Assembly (NCBI GenBank): GCA_028583605.1
Contig: CM053325.1
Coordinates: 61,631,121 to 61,695,120 of the forward strand
From: Dastarcus helophoroides
Lineage: Eukaryota; Arthropoda; Insecta; Coleoptera; Bothrideridae
Direction of reading: 5' to 3'
DNA: 64,000 bases
The position numbers and the translations under genes are program-made. Shown piece after piece: positions 46,401-55,469 of this stretch; the stretch's first letter is position 1, and the number at the start of each line of letters is the position of its first letter. The notes beneath the pieces are model-generated. The model saw only the letters and a program-made list of their open reading frames with translations, had not been told where the DNA came from and did not search any database.

Positions 46401-49400
46401 CTTTTTTCTTAAAATTTCGTTTTTTTTCCCTCAAATTTTGACTTTTTTTCTCGAGGTTTTGACTTTAATATCGAAATTTCGGCATTTTTTTTTCGAAATT
46501 TTGACTTCTCGAAATCTAGACTTTTTTCTCAAATTTTGACTTTTTTCTGGAAATATTTCGAAATTTCAAAGTTTTTTCAAATTTCGACTTTTTTCTTAAA
46601 ATTTCTTTTTTTTTTCGCTCAAATTTTGATTTTTTCCCCGAGGTTTTGACTTTAATATCGAAATTTCGACATTTTTCTCGGAATTTCAACTTCAAACTCA
46701 AAATTTCGACTTTTTTTCTCGAAATTTCGACTTTTTCTCGAAATCTTTCGAAATTTCGAATTTTTTCTTAAAATTTCGACGTTTTTCTCGTATTTCGACT
46801 TTTTTTCTCGTAATTTCGACTTTAATCTAAAAGGTTGACTTTTTTCTCAAAATTTTGTTTATTTTTTTCTTAATTTTCGACTTTTTTCTCAAATATCAAC
46901 TTCTTTCTTGAAATTTTGACCTTAATATCGAAATTTCGACATTATTCTCGAAATTTTTTGTAGAAATTTCAACGTTTTCCTCAAATTTAGAACTTTTTCT
47001 CGAAATTTTCGCCTTGTAAGGTCGAAATTTCGACTTTTTTTTTCAAATTTCGATTCTTTTCCCCAAAACTTCGATCCTAATCACGGAATTTTGATTTAAA
47101 ACTCGAAATTTCGACTTTTTCTTGAAATTTTGGCCTTAATATCGAAATTTTAACTTTGAACTTAAAATTTCGACTTTTTTTCTCGAAATTTCGACCTTTT
47201 TGCTAGAAATTTTGACTTTTTTCGCAAATTTCTACTTTTTTCTCGAAATTTTGACTTTTTTCTCGAAATTTCAACCTTTTTCTCGAAATTTTGACCTTTT
47301 TCTTGAAATCTAGACATTTTTCTCAAATTTTGACTTTTTTCTCGAAATTTTGACTTTAATATCAAAATTTCGACATTTTTCTCAAATTTAGACCTTTTTC
47401 TTGGAATTGTACCCTTATAAGGTCGAAATTTCGACTTTCTTTTTTCAAATTTCGATTCTTTTCCAGAAACTTTGATCTTAATTACGGAATTTTGATTTAA
47501 AACTCGAAATTTCGACTTTTTTCTCGAAATTTTGACCTTAGTATCGAAATTTTGACCTTAATATCGAAATTTCGACTTTAAACTTAAAATTTCGTCTTTT
47601 TTTTTGGAAATTTCGACTCTTTTCGCAAATTTCGACTTTTTTCTAGAAATTCCGACTTTTATAGGGTTGAAATTTCGACTTTTTCTCAAAATTTCGACTT
47701 TCTTCTCAAATTTCAACTTATATATAATAAGTCGAATTTTGCGAAGAGTCGAAATTTCCAGAAAAAAAGGCGAAATTTCGAGTTTAAAGCCGAAATTTCG
47801 AGATTACAGTCGAAATTTCGATATTAAAATCGAAATTTTGAAAAAAGACGAATTTTCGAAAAAAAATCGAAATTTCGAAAAAAATGTCGAAATCTCTAAA
47901 AAATATTTTTTTTTAATCAATGTCCTTTTTACGCTTTTGTAAAGTGTCGAAATTTCTAAATATATTTTTTTTAATCAATATCTTTCTACGCTTTTGTAAA
48001 ATGGCGACTTTGAACTCGAAATTTCGACTTTTTTCTCGAAAATTCGACTTTAACCTTGAAATGTCAAGAAAAAAGTTGAAATTTTGGATAATCAAAAATT
48101 GAAATTACTGAATGTATTCGAATGCTAAGGGTCAATATTAAATTGTAAAGGGGTGTTGGTGTTTAGAATATAGTCTTATATTTTAAGGATCGGTGGGGCT
48201 CAACTGTCATCTGCCTAATCTAACTATAAAATAAGGAATTTCGATTTATCCCGAAATTTCGGGGAAAAAAATTGAAATTTCGAGATTAAAGCCGACATTT
48301 CGACTCTCTATGAATTTCTTCAAAAAAAGTGAAAATTATTTATTTATTTATTTATTTACTCGTTCCAACAGACTTAAGTCTATAGTGGAAAAATACCTAC
48401 ATACTTAAAAATATAGCATGATAAAAATAAGAACCTAATAATTTAAATGGTATTACATAAAAAAAGAAAATGTATAACAAATAAAGAATCCTAATAAATA
48501 AAAATAACAGAAATAAAAATAAAATAAAAGGAATCCAATAATTTGGTGTACAGAATTAATATTAATTTATTGAATAACAATACTACGTAACTCTAAGTAA
48601 CTGTCTTTTTATACGCGGAGAACTTAAATTGTCAAGAAATATATCTATGTTTTGCGGAAGGCTATTAGACAAGCGAATGCATCGAAACAATGGGCTGTTA
48701 TAATGGTGCAAAGTGGATGGGATAATATGAGAAAATGCCACGGGATAGCGTGTGTTAGGTCGCGGAACATGAAAAACAAATTGTCGCAACAAATCCTCGG
48801 ACCTTATTTTACCAGTAACAATTCTTTGAAAAAGTATTAAGCAGTGCATATTTCTGCGGCTGGTTAAAGGTACTTCATTGACCATATTTAGCAGCCACCA
48901 ATAATCACAGTTCCGCTCTGGATAATTTCCATACATTTTAAGAAATACATATTTTGCAAATTTCCTATTAATTCCTTCCAGCAGATTGTTGTAATTTTCA
49001 TAGTAAGGACTCCAGACCTGACAACAGTACTCGAGTTTAGACCTTACTAGCGAATAATATAATGCTTTTATACAGTGAATGCTTGTGAAGCTTCTCGTGT
49101 TTCTAAATACAAAACCTAATACTTTTGTGGCTTGCCTCCAAACTTGTAAAATATGAGGTATAAATGTGAGCTGCGCATCCATAATAACTCCCAAATCAGT
49201 CATTTGGGTGCATCTGTCAATAACTTGGCCCTCGATCAAATAATGACAATTTATAGGATTCTGAATCCTGGAGAAGGTTAATATTTTACATTTCTTTTTA
49301 TTGAGTGCCAGTCCATTACAGTCACACCAACTTTGCAGAGAATCCAAATCATCTTGCAAAATAGAGCAATCATTTACGTTCGTTATTATTTTAGCAATTT

Positions 49401-52400
49401 TTAGGTCATCCGCGTATATAAAAGTTCTACATTTTAAACCTACAACTACATCATTAAAGAAGATATTAAACAATACTGGACCAAGGTTGGAACCTTGTCC
49501 TACTCCGCTGGTTGGAAAGTAAGGGTTAGATCTAAATCCACCGTATGACACAATTTGTTGTTTATTGGTTATAGTCGATTTTATTAAATTAACTAACGAG
49601 CTACTTAAACCAAATAGACGCAATTTCTTTAACAGTATACAATGATGAACTTTATCGAATGCTTTCGACAAATCTGTGTATATCGCATCAACTTGTAATC
49701 GCTTATCGAGAGCATTCGATACATATTGCGCAAATTCCATTAAGTTTGTAGTAGTCGATTTGCCGATTACGAATCCATGTTGTTCTGCTGTTAAATTAGA
49801 AAGACTTGGATGATTTAATGCATCATATATAACACACTCAAAAAGTTTAGCGACATTCGACATCAATGCCACTGGTCTATAATTTTTTATATTCGCTCTA
49901 TCGCCAGATTTGTGTATGGGTATGATGTATAAAGTTTTCCATTGGGTGGGAACCAAACAAGAATTTAAAATTAGATTAAAAATATGTTTCAATGGTAAGA
50001 TCAGGAAATTGATGCAATCGACAATCAAAAAAGCCGGTAAATTATCGGTCCCAGTAACATTATTAGGTTTAATGCGTTTAACAGCTTTTAAGATATCTAC
50101 TTCACATATTGTATTCAAGCTTAGATTAAGATTGTTAGCTATCTCGACATCAACATTGAGAGATGGACAGCAATTTTGCAGACAGTACTCACACCGGATT
50201 GTACCAAGATCGACACACCCACTATCACAAGAATGATTGGGTTCTTGCGCAAAGGTTGAAGAAAAATAATCCGCAAAACCATTAACGATGTCTTGCTCAG
50301 CTGTCAGTATCCTATCATCATAAAACATGAGTCCAGGCATGGTAGCGCCTTTCCTTTTTTGGTTAATAAATGACCAGAATTTTTTGGGATGAGCCTGTAA
50401 AGTATTTTCAGAATTCTGGATAAACTGCTGAAATTCGATTCGACATTCATATTTAATTTCTCTTCTTAATTGCTTCAATAAATTAAGGTGGTATAGAGAT
50501 TTCGATTTTCTGTAAATATTCCAGTGTTTATTCTTATTATGAATTTTCTGAATTATGCTTTTGGTGAACCAAACTGGATAATTTTTCTGACGACCTTTTT
50601 TCGAACCTAACGGTACGTGCTGCACGAATATATCATGTAATTTGTTAAAAAAACTGATCGCTTGCAATTTGAGGATCAGATATATCTAAAATTGATGTCC
50701 AGTTTATATTCGCTATAGATAGGTAGAGATCCACTAAATTCGCTTTATAAAAATTAAACCTTGGTAATGTCTCATTATTTATAAACCGCCTATCTGAGGT
50801 ATCACTAACGTGTACCGTGACTTGTAAAGTTGGGTGATGTATGTCTTCTGCTACTAGTGGATATTCGCCTTTATTCGTAGTCACTTTTAGATTTTCCGCA
50901 GTAATAATTAGGTCTAATAATCTCTGGTTAGTATTCAGAATATTGTTATGTTGACAAAGATTATTTAGGGTAATAAACTGCAAGTAAGAATTATAAAAAT
51001 TAGTAGTTCTGCCTTCAGATGTACATTCATACAATTCAGGAATATTGAAGTCTCCAATAATACATATATGCGAAGTAAAGTCAAGAGAAGTTTCCAGATA
51101 ATCGAAAATTGTATTATATTCATTGATACCTAGCGAAGGAGGAATGTATAAAGCTATAATGCTGCCTGAGAAACTATGATACTGCGCTTTAATCCCTACG
51201 AGTTCTATTGCTCGCACTGGAGATTCAATATCTAGCCTTGTAACAAAGGACTGATTTCTTAAAGCAATTAATACCCCTCCTCCTCGACCAAATTTCCTGT
51301 CTGCACGGAATACTTGAAATTGTGAGGAAAATAATTCCTCGGATAAGACATCATCTTTTAACCACGTTTCTGCAAGTATTACAATGTCAGCATCACAACT
51401 GGAACAATTAACAGAAAATTCATTGATTTTAGAATTTAAACCTCTCACATTTTGGTATATCATGATTATTTCGGAGTTAGATATTTTCGTACTTGATCGT
51501 TTTTTATAGTCACAATTTTCACAATTAAAGAAGGTAGTGGTTTTATTGCAGATGCTACGGGTATTTTGATAATATACATTCGAATACGTACTGTTGGATC
51601 CTATCAGTTTAAATCTTTCAGTTTGTTTACAACAATGCGGGGTACACCATGAATATATTTAATAGAGAGTCCAGTTTCACCGTTCGCTTTTCTGGTATCA
51701 AGTTGCGCTTTAAGTTTCCGGTAATCGTCAATTTCCCTAGGAGTGCGATCAGGCGAGATGATGATATTCTGTTGCTTATATCGAGGACTATTTCTGATTC
51801 CTTTTAGTATAGATGCGACTAACTCCTCATTTTCCAGGCTAATTTTGATCGGTCGAGGTTTCACAGAGTTTGGGTTGAATTTACCAATTCTTATGGATTT
51901 CGGTATATTTGGGCTGTTATCTTTGAGTGACATTGACTTATTCTCGAAATTTCGAGAAAAAATTTAATATTAAAGTCGAAATTCCGAGATTAAAGTCTAA
52001 ATTTTGACATTAATCTCGGAATTTTAAGAAAAAAGTAGAAATTTCGAGAAATAAGTGGAATTTTCGAGAAAAAAGTCGAAATTTTGAGTGTAAAGTCGAA
52101 ATTTTGAATTTAAAGCCGAAATTTCCCGTTTAAATCCGAAATTTCGAGATTACAGTCGAAATTTCAAGATTAAAGTCGAAATTTTGAAAAAAAAACGCGA
52201 CTTTTCGAAAAAAAATTGAAATATCGAAATTTCGAAAAAAAATGTCGAAATCTCTAAAAAATATTTTTTTTAATCAATGTCCTTTTTACGCTTTTGTAAA
52301 ATGTCGAAATTTCAAAATATATTTTTTTTAAACAATATCTTTCTACGCTTTTGTAAAATGGCGACTTTCAACTCGAAATTTCGACTTTTTTCTCGAAAAT

Positions 52401-53704
52401 TCGACTTTAACCTTGAAATGTCAAGAAAAAAGTTGAAATTTTGGGTAATAAGAAATTAAAATTACTGAATGTATTCTAATGCTAAGTGTCAATATTAAAT
52501 TGTAAAGGGGTTGTTGTTTAGAATATAGTCTTATATTCTAAGGGTCGGTGGAGCTCAACTGTCATCTGCCTAATCTAACTATAAAATAAGGAATTTCGAT
52601 TTACCTCGAAATCGGGAAAAAAATTGAAATTTCGAGATTAAAGCCGACATTTCGACTCTATCTATGAATTTCTTCAAAAAAAGTGAAAATTAGGAGAATA
52701 AAGTAGAAATTGCCACTTTAATCTCGTAATTTCCAGTTTAAACTTTATATTTCTAAATATGTTCTTCTTTTGAGAAACTTGACATATAAAATTCTCCAGC
52801 TTACTTTTCCATCACATCAGCCAATAAAAAACGTTTTTTTTTTCTCATAGCTACTCGTCACATTGGTGTAACGAACACTTCATTCACATTAAGGCGATGC
52901 GTAAGGTCAGAGAAGTTCGTCAGCAGCTCAAAGACATCCTCATTCAACAGAAACTCGAGATAAAATCCTGCGGCACCGACTGGGACATAATCCGGAAATG
53001 CATCTGTTCAGGTAAGCAACCTAAATACACATTCGTAGACAAAATCGCGCGACTGTCAATGGACTTTGCACCCTCGCAATTCGGCTAAATCAATGTCTAA
53101 GACACCAGGACAAGTGAGACAGCGACCTGTGGAATTGCTGCTTGTTTGCAGGGAGTAATAGAACAAGTGATTTGTCTCCTATTTGTCTATAGACACAAGT
53201 TCCAAGATTTTATTGCGAGTGTGTACTAGCCATAAAACCCCAAAATCATCTCTTATTCATCTTCTTGTAGCATACTTCCACCAAGCTGCCAGACTAAAGG
53301 GCATCGGCGAATACGTGAATTGCAGGACGGGCATGCCCTGCCATCTACATCCGACCTCAGCGCTCTTCGGCCTCGGCAGCACCCCGGATTACGTCGTCTA
53401 TCACGAACTGGTGATGACCGCCAGGGAATACATGCAGTGCGTCACCGCCGTTGACGGTCATTGGTTGGCGGAATTGGGCCCGATGTTTTTCTCTTTGAAA
53501 GAAACTGGAAAATCCGGCAGAGCGAAGAAGAAGCAGGCCGCTGAGCATTTGCAGGAGATGGAGAATCAGATGCAGATCGCGCAGGAGGAGATGAGAGCGA
53601 GGAAGGAGGCGGCGGACAAACGGGAGGCCGCTTTGAATAAGGGGCAAGAGATCGTCTCCGCCGGGGCGACGCCGAGGCGGACGCCGGCCAGATTTGGGCT
53701 TTAA
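33925..53704 (+). CDS. DHX38/PRP16 pre-mRNA-splicing DEAH helicase, C-terminal 549 residues (five exons)
   Basis: Exons at 33925-34437, 34999-35398, 39591-39732, 52851-53011 and 53271-53704 join in frame (1650 nt, stop TAA at 53702). PRP16 is the DEAH-box ATPase that remodels the spliceosome between the two catalytic steps. Visible motifs in order are III (VTSATM), [10 protein letters not shown] ([11 protein letters not shown]), V ([11 protein letters not shown]), VI ([12 protein letters not shown]), then the winged-helix/HA2 region ([26 protein letters not shown]), SMLSVP, the OB-fold part ([30 protein letters not shown]) and the family's C-terminal [12 protein letters not shown] Glu/Lys/Ala-rich coil precedes that tail. 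Phases are 0, 1, 2, 1. Missing from the window are the N-terminal RS-like region, Walker A and the DEAH box. Splice donors are GTAAGC except intron 2, which begins GCAAGT. Confidence 0.95.
34528..34791. repeat. Insertion with 12-bp direct repeats and a long hairpin, DHX38 intron 1
   Basis: TAGAGACAGGTG occurs at 34528-34539 and again at 34780-34791. Between them lies about 240 bp whose second half (34675-34782) folds into an imperfect hairpin with arms of about 48 bases (CTAATGCACA ... TGTGCATTAG; TTTGGAAACC ... GGTTTCCAAA). The direct repeats could be a target duplication of a SINE-like insertion. Confidence 0.55.
34999..35398 (+). CDS. DHX38 visible exon 2
   Basis: Acceptor GTTTCCAG at 34991-34998; opens [20 protein letters not shown] (motif VI) and runs through the winged-helix/HA2 region to EILII plus one base. 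Its donor is ATAG|GCAAGT (35399), a GC donor. Using the nearby GT at 35403 instead would shift the frame, whereas GC gives EILII-VSMLSVP, as in the family. Confidence 0.93.
35951..36212. mobile_element. Small TIR element (MITE-like), DHX38 intron 2
   Basis: TATTCATAACTATTTTATTA at the left and TTTAATATTTATGAATA ending at 36160 begin inverted arms of about 80 bases (shared AAACTTTATTAACGATTAAA). The adjacent 50 bases to 36212 (CCACGAAGTAAGGGTTGGCA) recur with a decayed copy at 54309-54466, so the repeat unit probably includes them. Confidence 0.7.
36425..36566. repeat. Minisatellite bracketed by inverted repeats
   Basis: Several variable units of GGATTGGCAATCTTTTAA are bracketed by AACCTTCTGTTAA (left) and TTAACAGAAGGTT (right), a perfect 13-bp inverted pair. 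The layout is that of a short foldback element carrying an expandable core. Confidence 0.75.
36800..39490. repeat. 174-bp tandem satellite, about 15 copies, DHX38 intron 2
   Basis: The landmark GAGTCCACCATGAAGAAGTT falls at 38523, 38697, 38871 and 39045, spacing exactly 174. Other constant words are TTTCTCGCTAATGAATGTTT and TTTTGACTTGGTACTTGAAA. Monomers differ by a few per cent and some left-hand copies are shortened. Because 174 is a multiple of three, the antisense strand stays open for 297 codons as a 58-residue repeat; I treat this as incidental. Confidence 0.9.
39591..39732 (+). CDS. DHX38 visible exon 3
   Basis: Acceptor TTGTTCACAG at 39581-39590. Encodes [20 protein letters not shown], then [14 protein letters not shown], and ends within an Asn codon before GTAAGC. 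Flanking introns are 4192 and 13118 bp. Confidence 0.95.
39733..40849. other. Intron 3, left part; short direct repeats and a possible hAT end
   Basis: No exon. At 40262-40320 the words ATGGCGCGT and GTGGGTGATC are each repeated. At 40322 TAGGGATGTCGATCTGAG followed by many ATCGAT words resembles the ends of the inner hAT-like element at 25287-29374; no partner end was seen. The word CAACAGATGG near 40567 also occurs near 29205. Confidence 0.4.
41054..41848 (+). CDS. LINE-A ORF1, PHD finger plus coiled coil plus RRM-like domain
   Basis: 264 residues from ATG. Residues 5-56 form a C4HC3 PHD-type zinc finger (C5, C8, C21, C24, H29, C32, C53, C56). Residues about 70-120 are charged and probably a coiled coil ([15 protein letters not shown]). 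Residues about 120-260 ([36 protein letters not shown]) look like the RRM/C-terminal fold of L1- and CR1-type ORF1 proteins. Its expected role is RNA binding and assembly of the retrotransposition particle. The frame is intact. PHD-bearing ORF1 is known in CR1-group elements, which is my main reason for that placement. Confidence 0.85.
   Translation: MPQMCVSCKSGITPTAHGLKCSKCFSAHHIKCIDMTKPQYDLFKSTAGLEWFCNTCRIPENNSTKANCDCCKVIPHLIDLINNLKGAIEELKKQVSVKSESTGELSLEEIVKEVTDRQYRKKNIMFYNIPELPPTSSIEDRKSNDINSVKDFLSSMSLKDKSPNIPKSIRIGKFNPNSVKPRPIKISLENEELVASILKGIRNSPRYKQQNIIISPDRTPREIDDYRKLTAQLDTRKANGETGLSIKYIHGVPRIVVNKLKDLN
41989..44854 (+). pseudogene. LINE-A ORF2 endonuclease-reverse transcriptase with frameshifts
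   Basis: Endonuclease: [24 protein letters not shown]. The frame breaks at about 42188-42193 by a 16-bp deletion relative to LINE-B (joint at a CTTT repeat) and again at 42569 by a one-base insertion. A third shift at the T7 run 42784-42790 is shared with LINE-B. From 42812 a 680-codon frame is intact: [42 protein letters not shown], catalytic YADD, and the C-terminal region. This copy cannot make a complete ORF2 protein, although its RT part alone is open. Confidence 0.88.
45097..48337. repeat. Satellite between the two opposed LINEs, with an orientation switch
   Basis: From 45097 to about 47715 the plus strand is pyrimidine-rich (TTTTTCTCGAAATTTCGAC words, 20-21 bp). At about 47715-47735 a short palindrome (ACTTATATATAATAAGT) marks a switch, and the rest is purine-rich. 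Several stretches recur at longer distances (for example CCTTATAAGGTCGAAATTTC near 47409 and a relative near 47013). No exon is seen. Confidence 0.75.
47770..48337 (+). repeat. Satellite-plus-island module (direct copy at 52100-52693)
   Basis: Satellite, then GTCCTTTTTACGCTTTTGTA, then the island repeat (copy 3, about 48128-48225, CTTATATTTTAAGGATCGG, CATCTGCCTAATC), then ACTATAAAATAAGG and GAATTTCTTCAAAAAAAGTG. The same order recurs at 52100-52693. The island also lies in both arms of the 14441-20486 element. Confidence 0.8.
48583..51463 (-). CDS. LINE-B ORF2 endonuclease and reverse transcriptase, one frameshift at a T7 run
   Basis: The endonuclease frame (51463-50645, 272 residues) carries [33 protein letters not shown] and LLDLIITAE and is uninterrupted. 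It stops at TTTTTTTAA (A-run on the plus strand at 50647-50653). The RT frame overlaps it and runs 50667-48583 with [32 protein letters not shown] and YADD. Six instead of seven T would join DQFF directly to [19 protein letters not shown] has the same seven T. Either both copies come from a source with this defect, or the run is read by slippage or frameshifting. Confidence 0.82.
51604..51936 (-). pseudogene. LINE-B ORF1, truncated to its C-terminal part
   Basis: Only the last ~109 codons survive ([34 protein letters not shown]), corresponding to the RRM-like region of LINE-A ORF1. PHD finger and coiled coil are lost through 5' truncation. The stop codon is intact. Confidence 0.85.
51937..52850. 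repeat. Satellite and second copy of the island module
   Basis: From 52100 to about 52693 it parallels 47770-48337: same satellite, GTCCTTTTTACGCTTTTGTA, island copy 4 (about 52487-52580, CTTATATTCTAAGGGTCGG, CATCTGCCTAATC), ACTATAAAATAAGG and GAATTTCTTCAAAAAAAGTG. After that it runs into the acceptor of DHX38 exon 4. Confidence 0.8.
52851..53011 (+). CDS. DHX38 visible exon 4
   Basis: Acceptor TTTCTCATAG at 52841-52850. Encodes [20 protein letters not shown], then [14 protein letters not shown] and [13 protein letters not shown], ending one base into a codon before GTAAGC. Confidence 0.95.
53271..53704 (+). CDS. DHX38 visible exon 5 (terminal)
   Basis: Acceptor TTCTTGTAG ending 53270. Encodes [17 protein letters not shown], the OB-fold part and the C-terminal [11 protein letters not shown], stop TAA at 53702-53704. 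It is much GC-richer than its surroundings, especially over the charged coil (about 53515-53660); this creates open antisense frames that are not genes. Confidence 0.95.
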
Positions 53705-53734
53705 TTGTTTTGTACAATTTTGTATATAGCTTAA

Positions 53735-54155
53735 CGGTGCGTTTTCACTGGACACTGTTATCTCTCTGAGATAAGTGTCAACTATCCCCACACTAGACGC
53801 TTTATTCTATACATTTCTCTCTGACTTAAATTCATATTGGACTCTTATTGTTTGGAAGCATTGTTAAATAAAATTAATAAACATAAATATAATAAAGTGT
53901 CAACTATCCTGAGAGAAGCTAACCAAGACTCTCAGCTGTCTAAATAAGCCTTGGATAGTTTCTATCAGGATTAGTTGACACCTCGGAGAGAAATTAAGGA
54001 ATAAAGTCTGGTGTAAACACACCCGAAAAGAAGCCATTCGAGACTTATTTACACAGCTGACAGTCTCGGATAACTTCTCTCAGGAAAGTTGACACTTAAT
54101 ATGTTTTCTCTCGGAGAGAAATGTATGGAATAAAGTGTCTAGTGTAAACGCACCG
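53735..54155. mobile_element. Foldback MITE in the DHX38 3' region, TAA flanks
   Basis: CGGTGCGTTTTCACTGGACA at the left and, complemented, CGGTGCGTTTACACTAGACA at the right, each bordered by TAA (53732-53734, 54156-54158). The 3-bp TWA duplication is that of PIF/Harbinger-type elements, though the termini alone do not prove the superfamily. Further inverted pairs inside (CTGAGAGAAG with CTTCTCTCAG; AGTGTCAACT with AGTTGACACT) make it a multi-hairpin foldback. It begins 30 bp past the DHX38 stop codon. Confidence 0.75.
53867..53872 (+). terminator. Likely DHX38 polyadenylation signal
   Basis: AATAAA 163 bp past the stop codon; further AATAAA-like words follow near 53876-53893. All lie within the foldback MITE, and no AATAAA precedes it in the 30 bp between the stop and the element. 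Confidence 0.55.
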
Positions 54156-54308
54156 TAAGAGATTTAATTAATAAAATATTTCTAAATGTACGCCTGTATG
54201 ATACTTAAAAATTTTGCGCAAAAGGGGAAATACTCGCTTCAAAATCCTTAATTCAAATCGATGAATATTCACAAAGAGGGATAAAATAGTCTTGCTTCGA
54301 ATGGGAAA

Positions 54309-54466
54309 ATTCATAACTATTAAACTTTATTAACGACAAAAACGCAACAAAATTTAAAAATTCCACAAGATTTCGATATATTTGCTAACACCGGACCAGG
54401 TTTCATATTACTGCATCATATTAAAGAATTCCACGAAGTGAGGGTTGGAAATGTCAATTATTTGGT
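54309..54466. repeat. Decayed copy of the intron-2 MITE
   Basis: ATTCATAACTATTAAACTTT, then TTTGCTAACACC, and CCACGAAGTGAGGGTTGGAA parallel 35951-36212 with an internal deletion. Confidence 0.7.
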
Positions 54467-54552
54467 TAAATTCCTCGGCTTAGCTTGTGGTAACTGATAG
54501 AGAAATGAAAGCCCGATGTATTACTATTAGCTGTTGTCTAAAATCGACAGGC

Positions 54553-54558
54553 TTTATT
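54553..54558 (-). terminator. Likely polyadenylation signal of the KLHL10-like gene
   Basis: AATAAA on the minus strand about 100 bp past the stop codon at 54661-54659. Confidence 0.6.
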
Positions 54559-54658
54559 AAAAAATAGTACACAGTATAGATAAAAAGGCGTGGACCAGAA
54601 TGGATCAAAGTAAATATAAAAATTGGTAGAATCACACTGCTTCTCGGTGTTCTTCAGT

Positions 54659-54849
54659 TCAATCGTGTACTTCTGCATCCTGCGACGCCTCCTTGAGCAT
54701 CCGTCCGAGGTACGAGTAGTCCTTGGCGTTAGGTAGACCACTCACGACGCATACGCTTAGCGCTGATCTGTTCAGATTCATCGATGCTGCGTCGAACCAT
54801 TCGTTGCTCTCGGGGTCGTAGTATTCAACGTAGTTTATGGTTGTTGAAC
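54659..54849 (-). CDS. Last coding exon of a KLHL10-like kelch protein (partial gene)
   Basis: On the minus strand an acceptor (TCTTAGTGTCAG) ends at 54850; the exon then completes a Gly codon and encodes 62 residues to a TGA at 54661-54659. STTINYVEYYDPESNEW, then FDAASMNLNRSALSVCVVSG and LPNAKDYSY form the final kelch blade and C-terminus. The SALSVCVVSGLPNAKDY stretch resembles the C-terminus of KLHL10 (SALSCCVVPGLANVEEY in human). KLHL10 is a BTB-kelch adaptor for CUL3 needed in spermatogenesis. The exon is tail to tail with DHX38. The frame extends upstream past the acceptor to 54871 but without kelch character. No upstream exon was found up to 64000, so the last intron would exceed 9.1 kb and consist largely of satellite. 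Another BTB-kelch family member is possible. Confidence 0.78.
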
Positions 54850-54919
54850 CTGACACTAAGAGATCTAGCAACCGATTATGCAGGCGAGCTGTGCTAACGC
54901 ACCGACCTGAGCCCTCTGG

Positions 54920-55241
54920 TTAACTAACTACTACCATTTAGGTATTTTCTAGGACTAATCGTCTCCTTAACAGCGATATCTATCATTAAATAGGCAATAG
55001 TAGCTTCGAACTTAGGAAGCTTTTAACAAAGTCAAGGGTGGGATAAAAGCATAAGGAAAGAAATGTGTGATATCTGATTAACTAACTGCTACCATTTAGG
55101 TATTTTCTAGTTTGAAAGACTAATCGTCCCCTTAGCAGCGATATCCATCATTAAGTAGGCAATAGTAGCTTCGAACTTAAGCAGCTTTTAACAAAGTTAA
55201 GGGTGAAATAAAAGCATAAGGAAAGAAATGTTGTGTGATAT
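54920..55241. repeat. Tandem duplication of a ~159-bp unit
   Basis: TACCATTTAGGTATTTTCTA, GCAATAGTAGCTTCGAACTT and AAAAGCATAAGGAAAGAAAT each occur twice, about 160 bp apart. Copies are about 93% alike. It lies in the presumed last intron of the KLHL10-like gene. Confidence 0.85.
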
Positions 55242-55469
55242 CCCAAAATTCCCAGAGGAACTTGTAATAATAAATTCTTTTTAACATTCTACGAGTACAA
55301 GAAAAACCTGTCATTGCGAGCTCCTCCTATAATTTTGGGGCACCTCCAATGTACCATTATTTCGAAAGTTGAGTTTTTAACACATAAAATGATCTTAGAA
55401 GCCAATTTATAAACTGATTGCATAAAAGAGAGCAGTTGTGGCTCACGTATAGGCACTGCGGAACTGCTT

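Larger units (their letters stand above)
48338..51936 (-). mobile_element. LINE-B, 5'-truncated near-identical copy of LINE-A
   Basis: Starts (3' end) in a (TTTA)n run at 48338 and ends inside ORF1 at about 51936, where similarity to LINE-A stops after TCAATGTCACTC and satellite begins. The RT parts of A and B differ at about a dozen of 680 residues. No target duplication could be recognised, partly because both flanks are satellite. Confidence 0.9.

Noticed and set aside
48652..50236. Plus-strand frames inside LINE-B and minus-strand frames inside LINE-A
   Set aside because: Shadows of the ORF2 coding strand; identical shadows occur in both copies.
53357..53791. Antisense frames opposite the last DHX38 exon
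   Set aside because: They mirror GC-rich codons of the sense exon and are Arg/Pro/Ser-rich without known domains.
54870..54920. tRNA-like stretch near GCAGGCGAGCTGTGCTAACG
   Set aside because: No consistent cloverleaf and no GGTTCGAATCC-type B box could be found on either strand.
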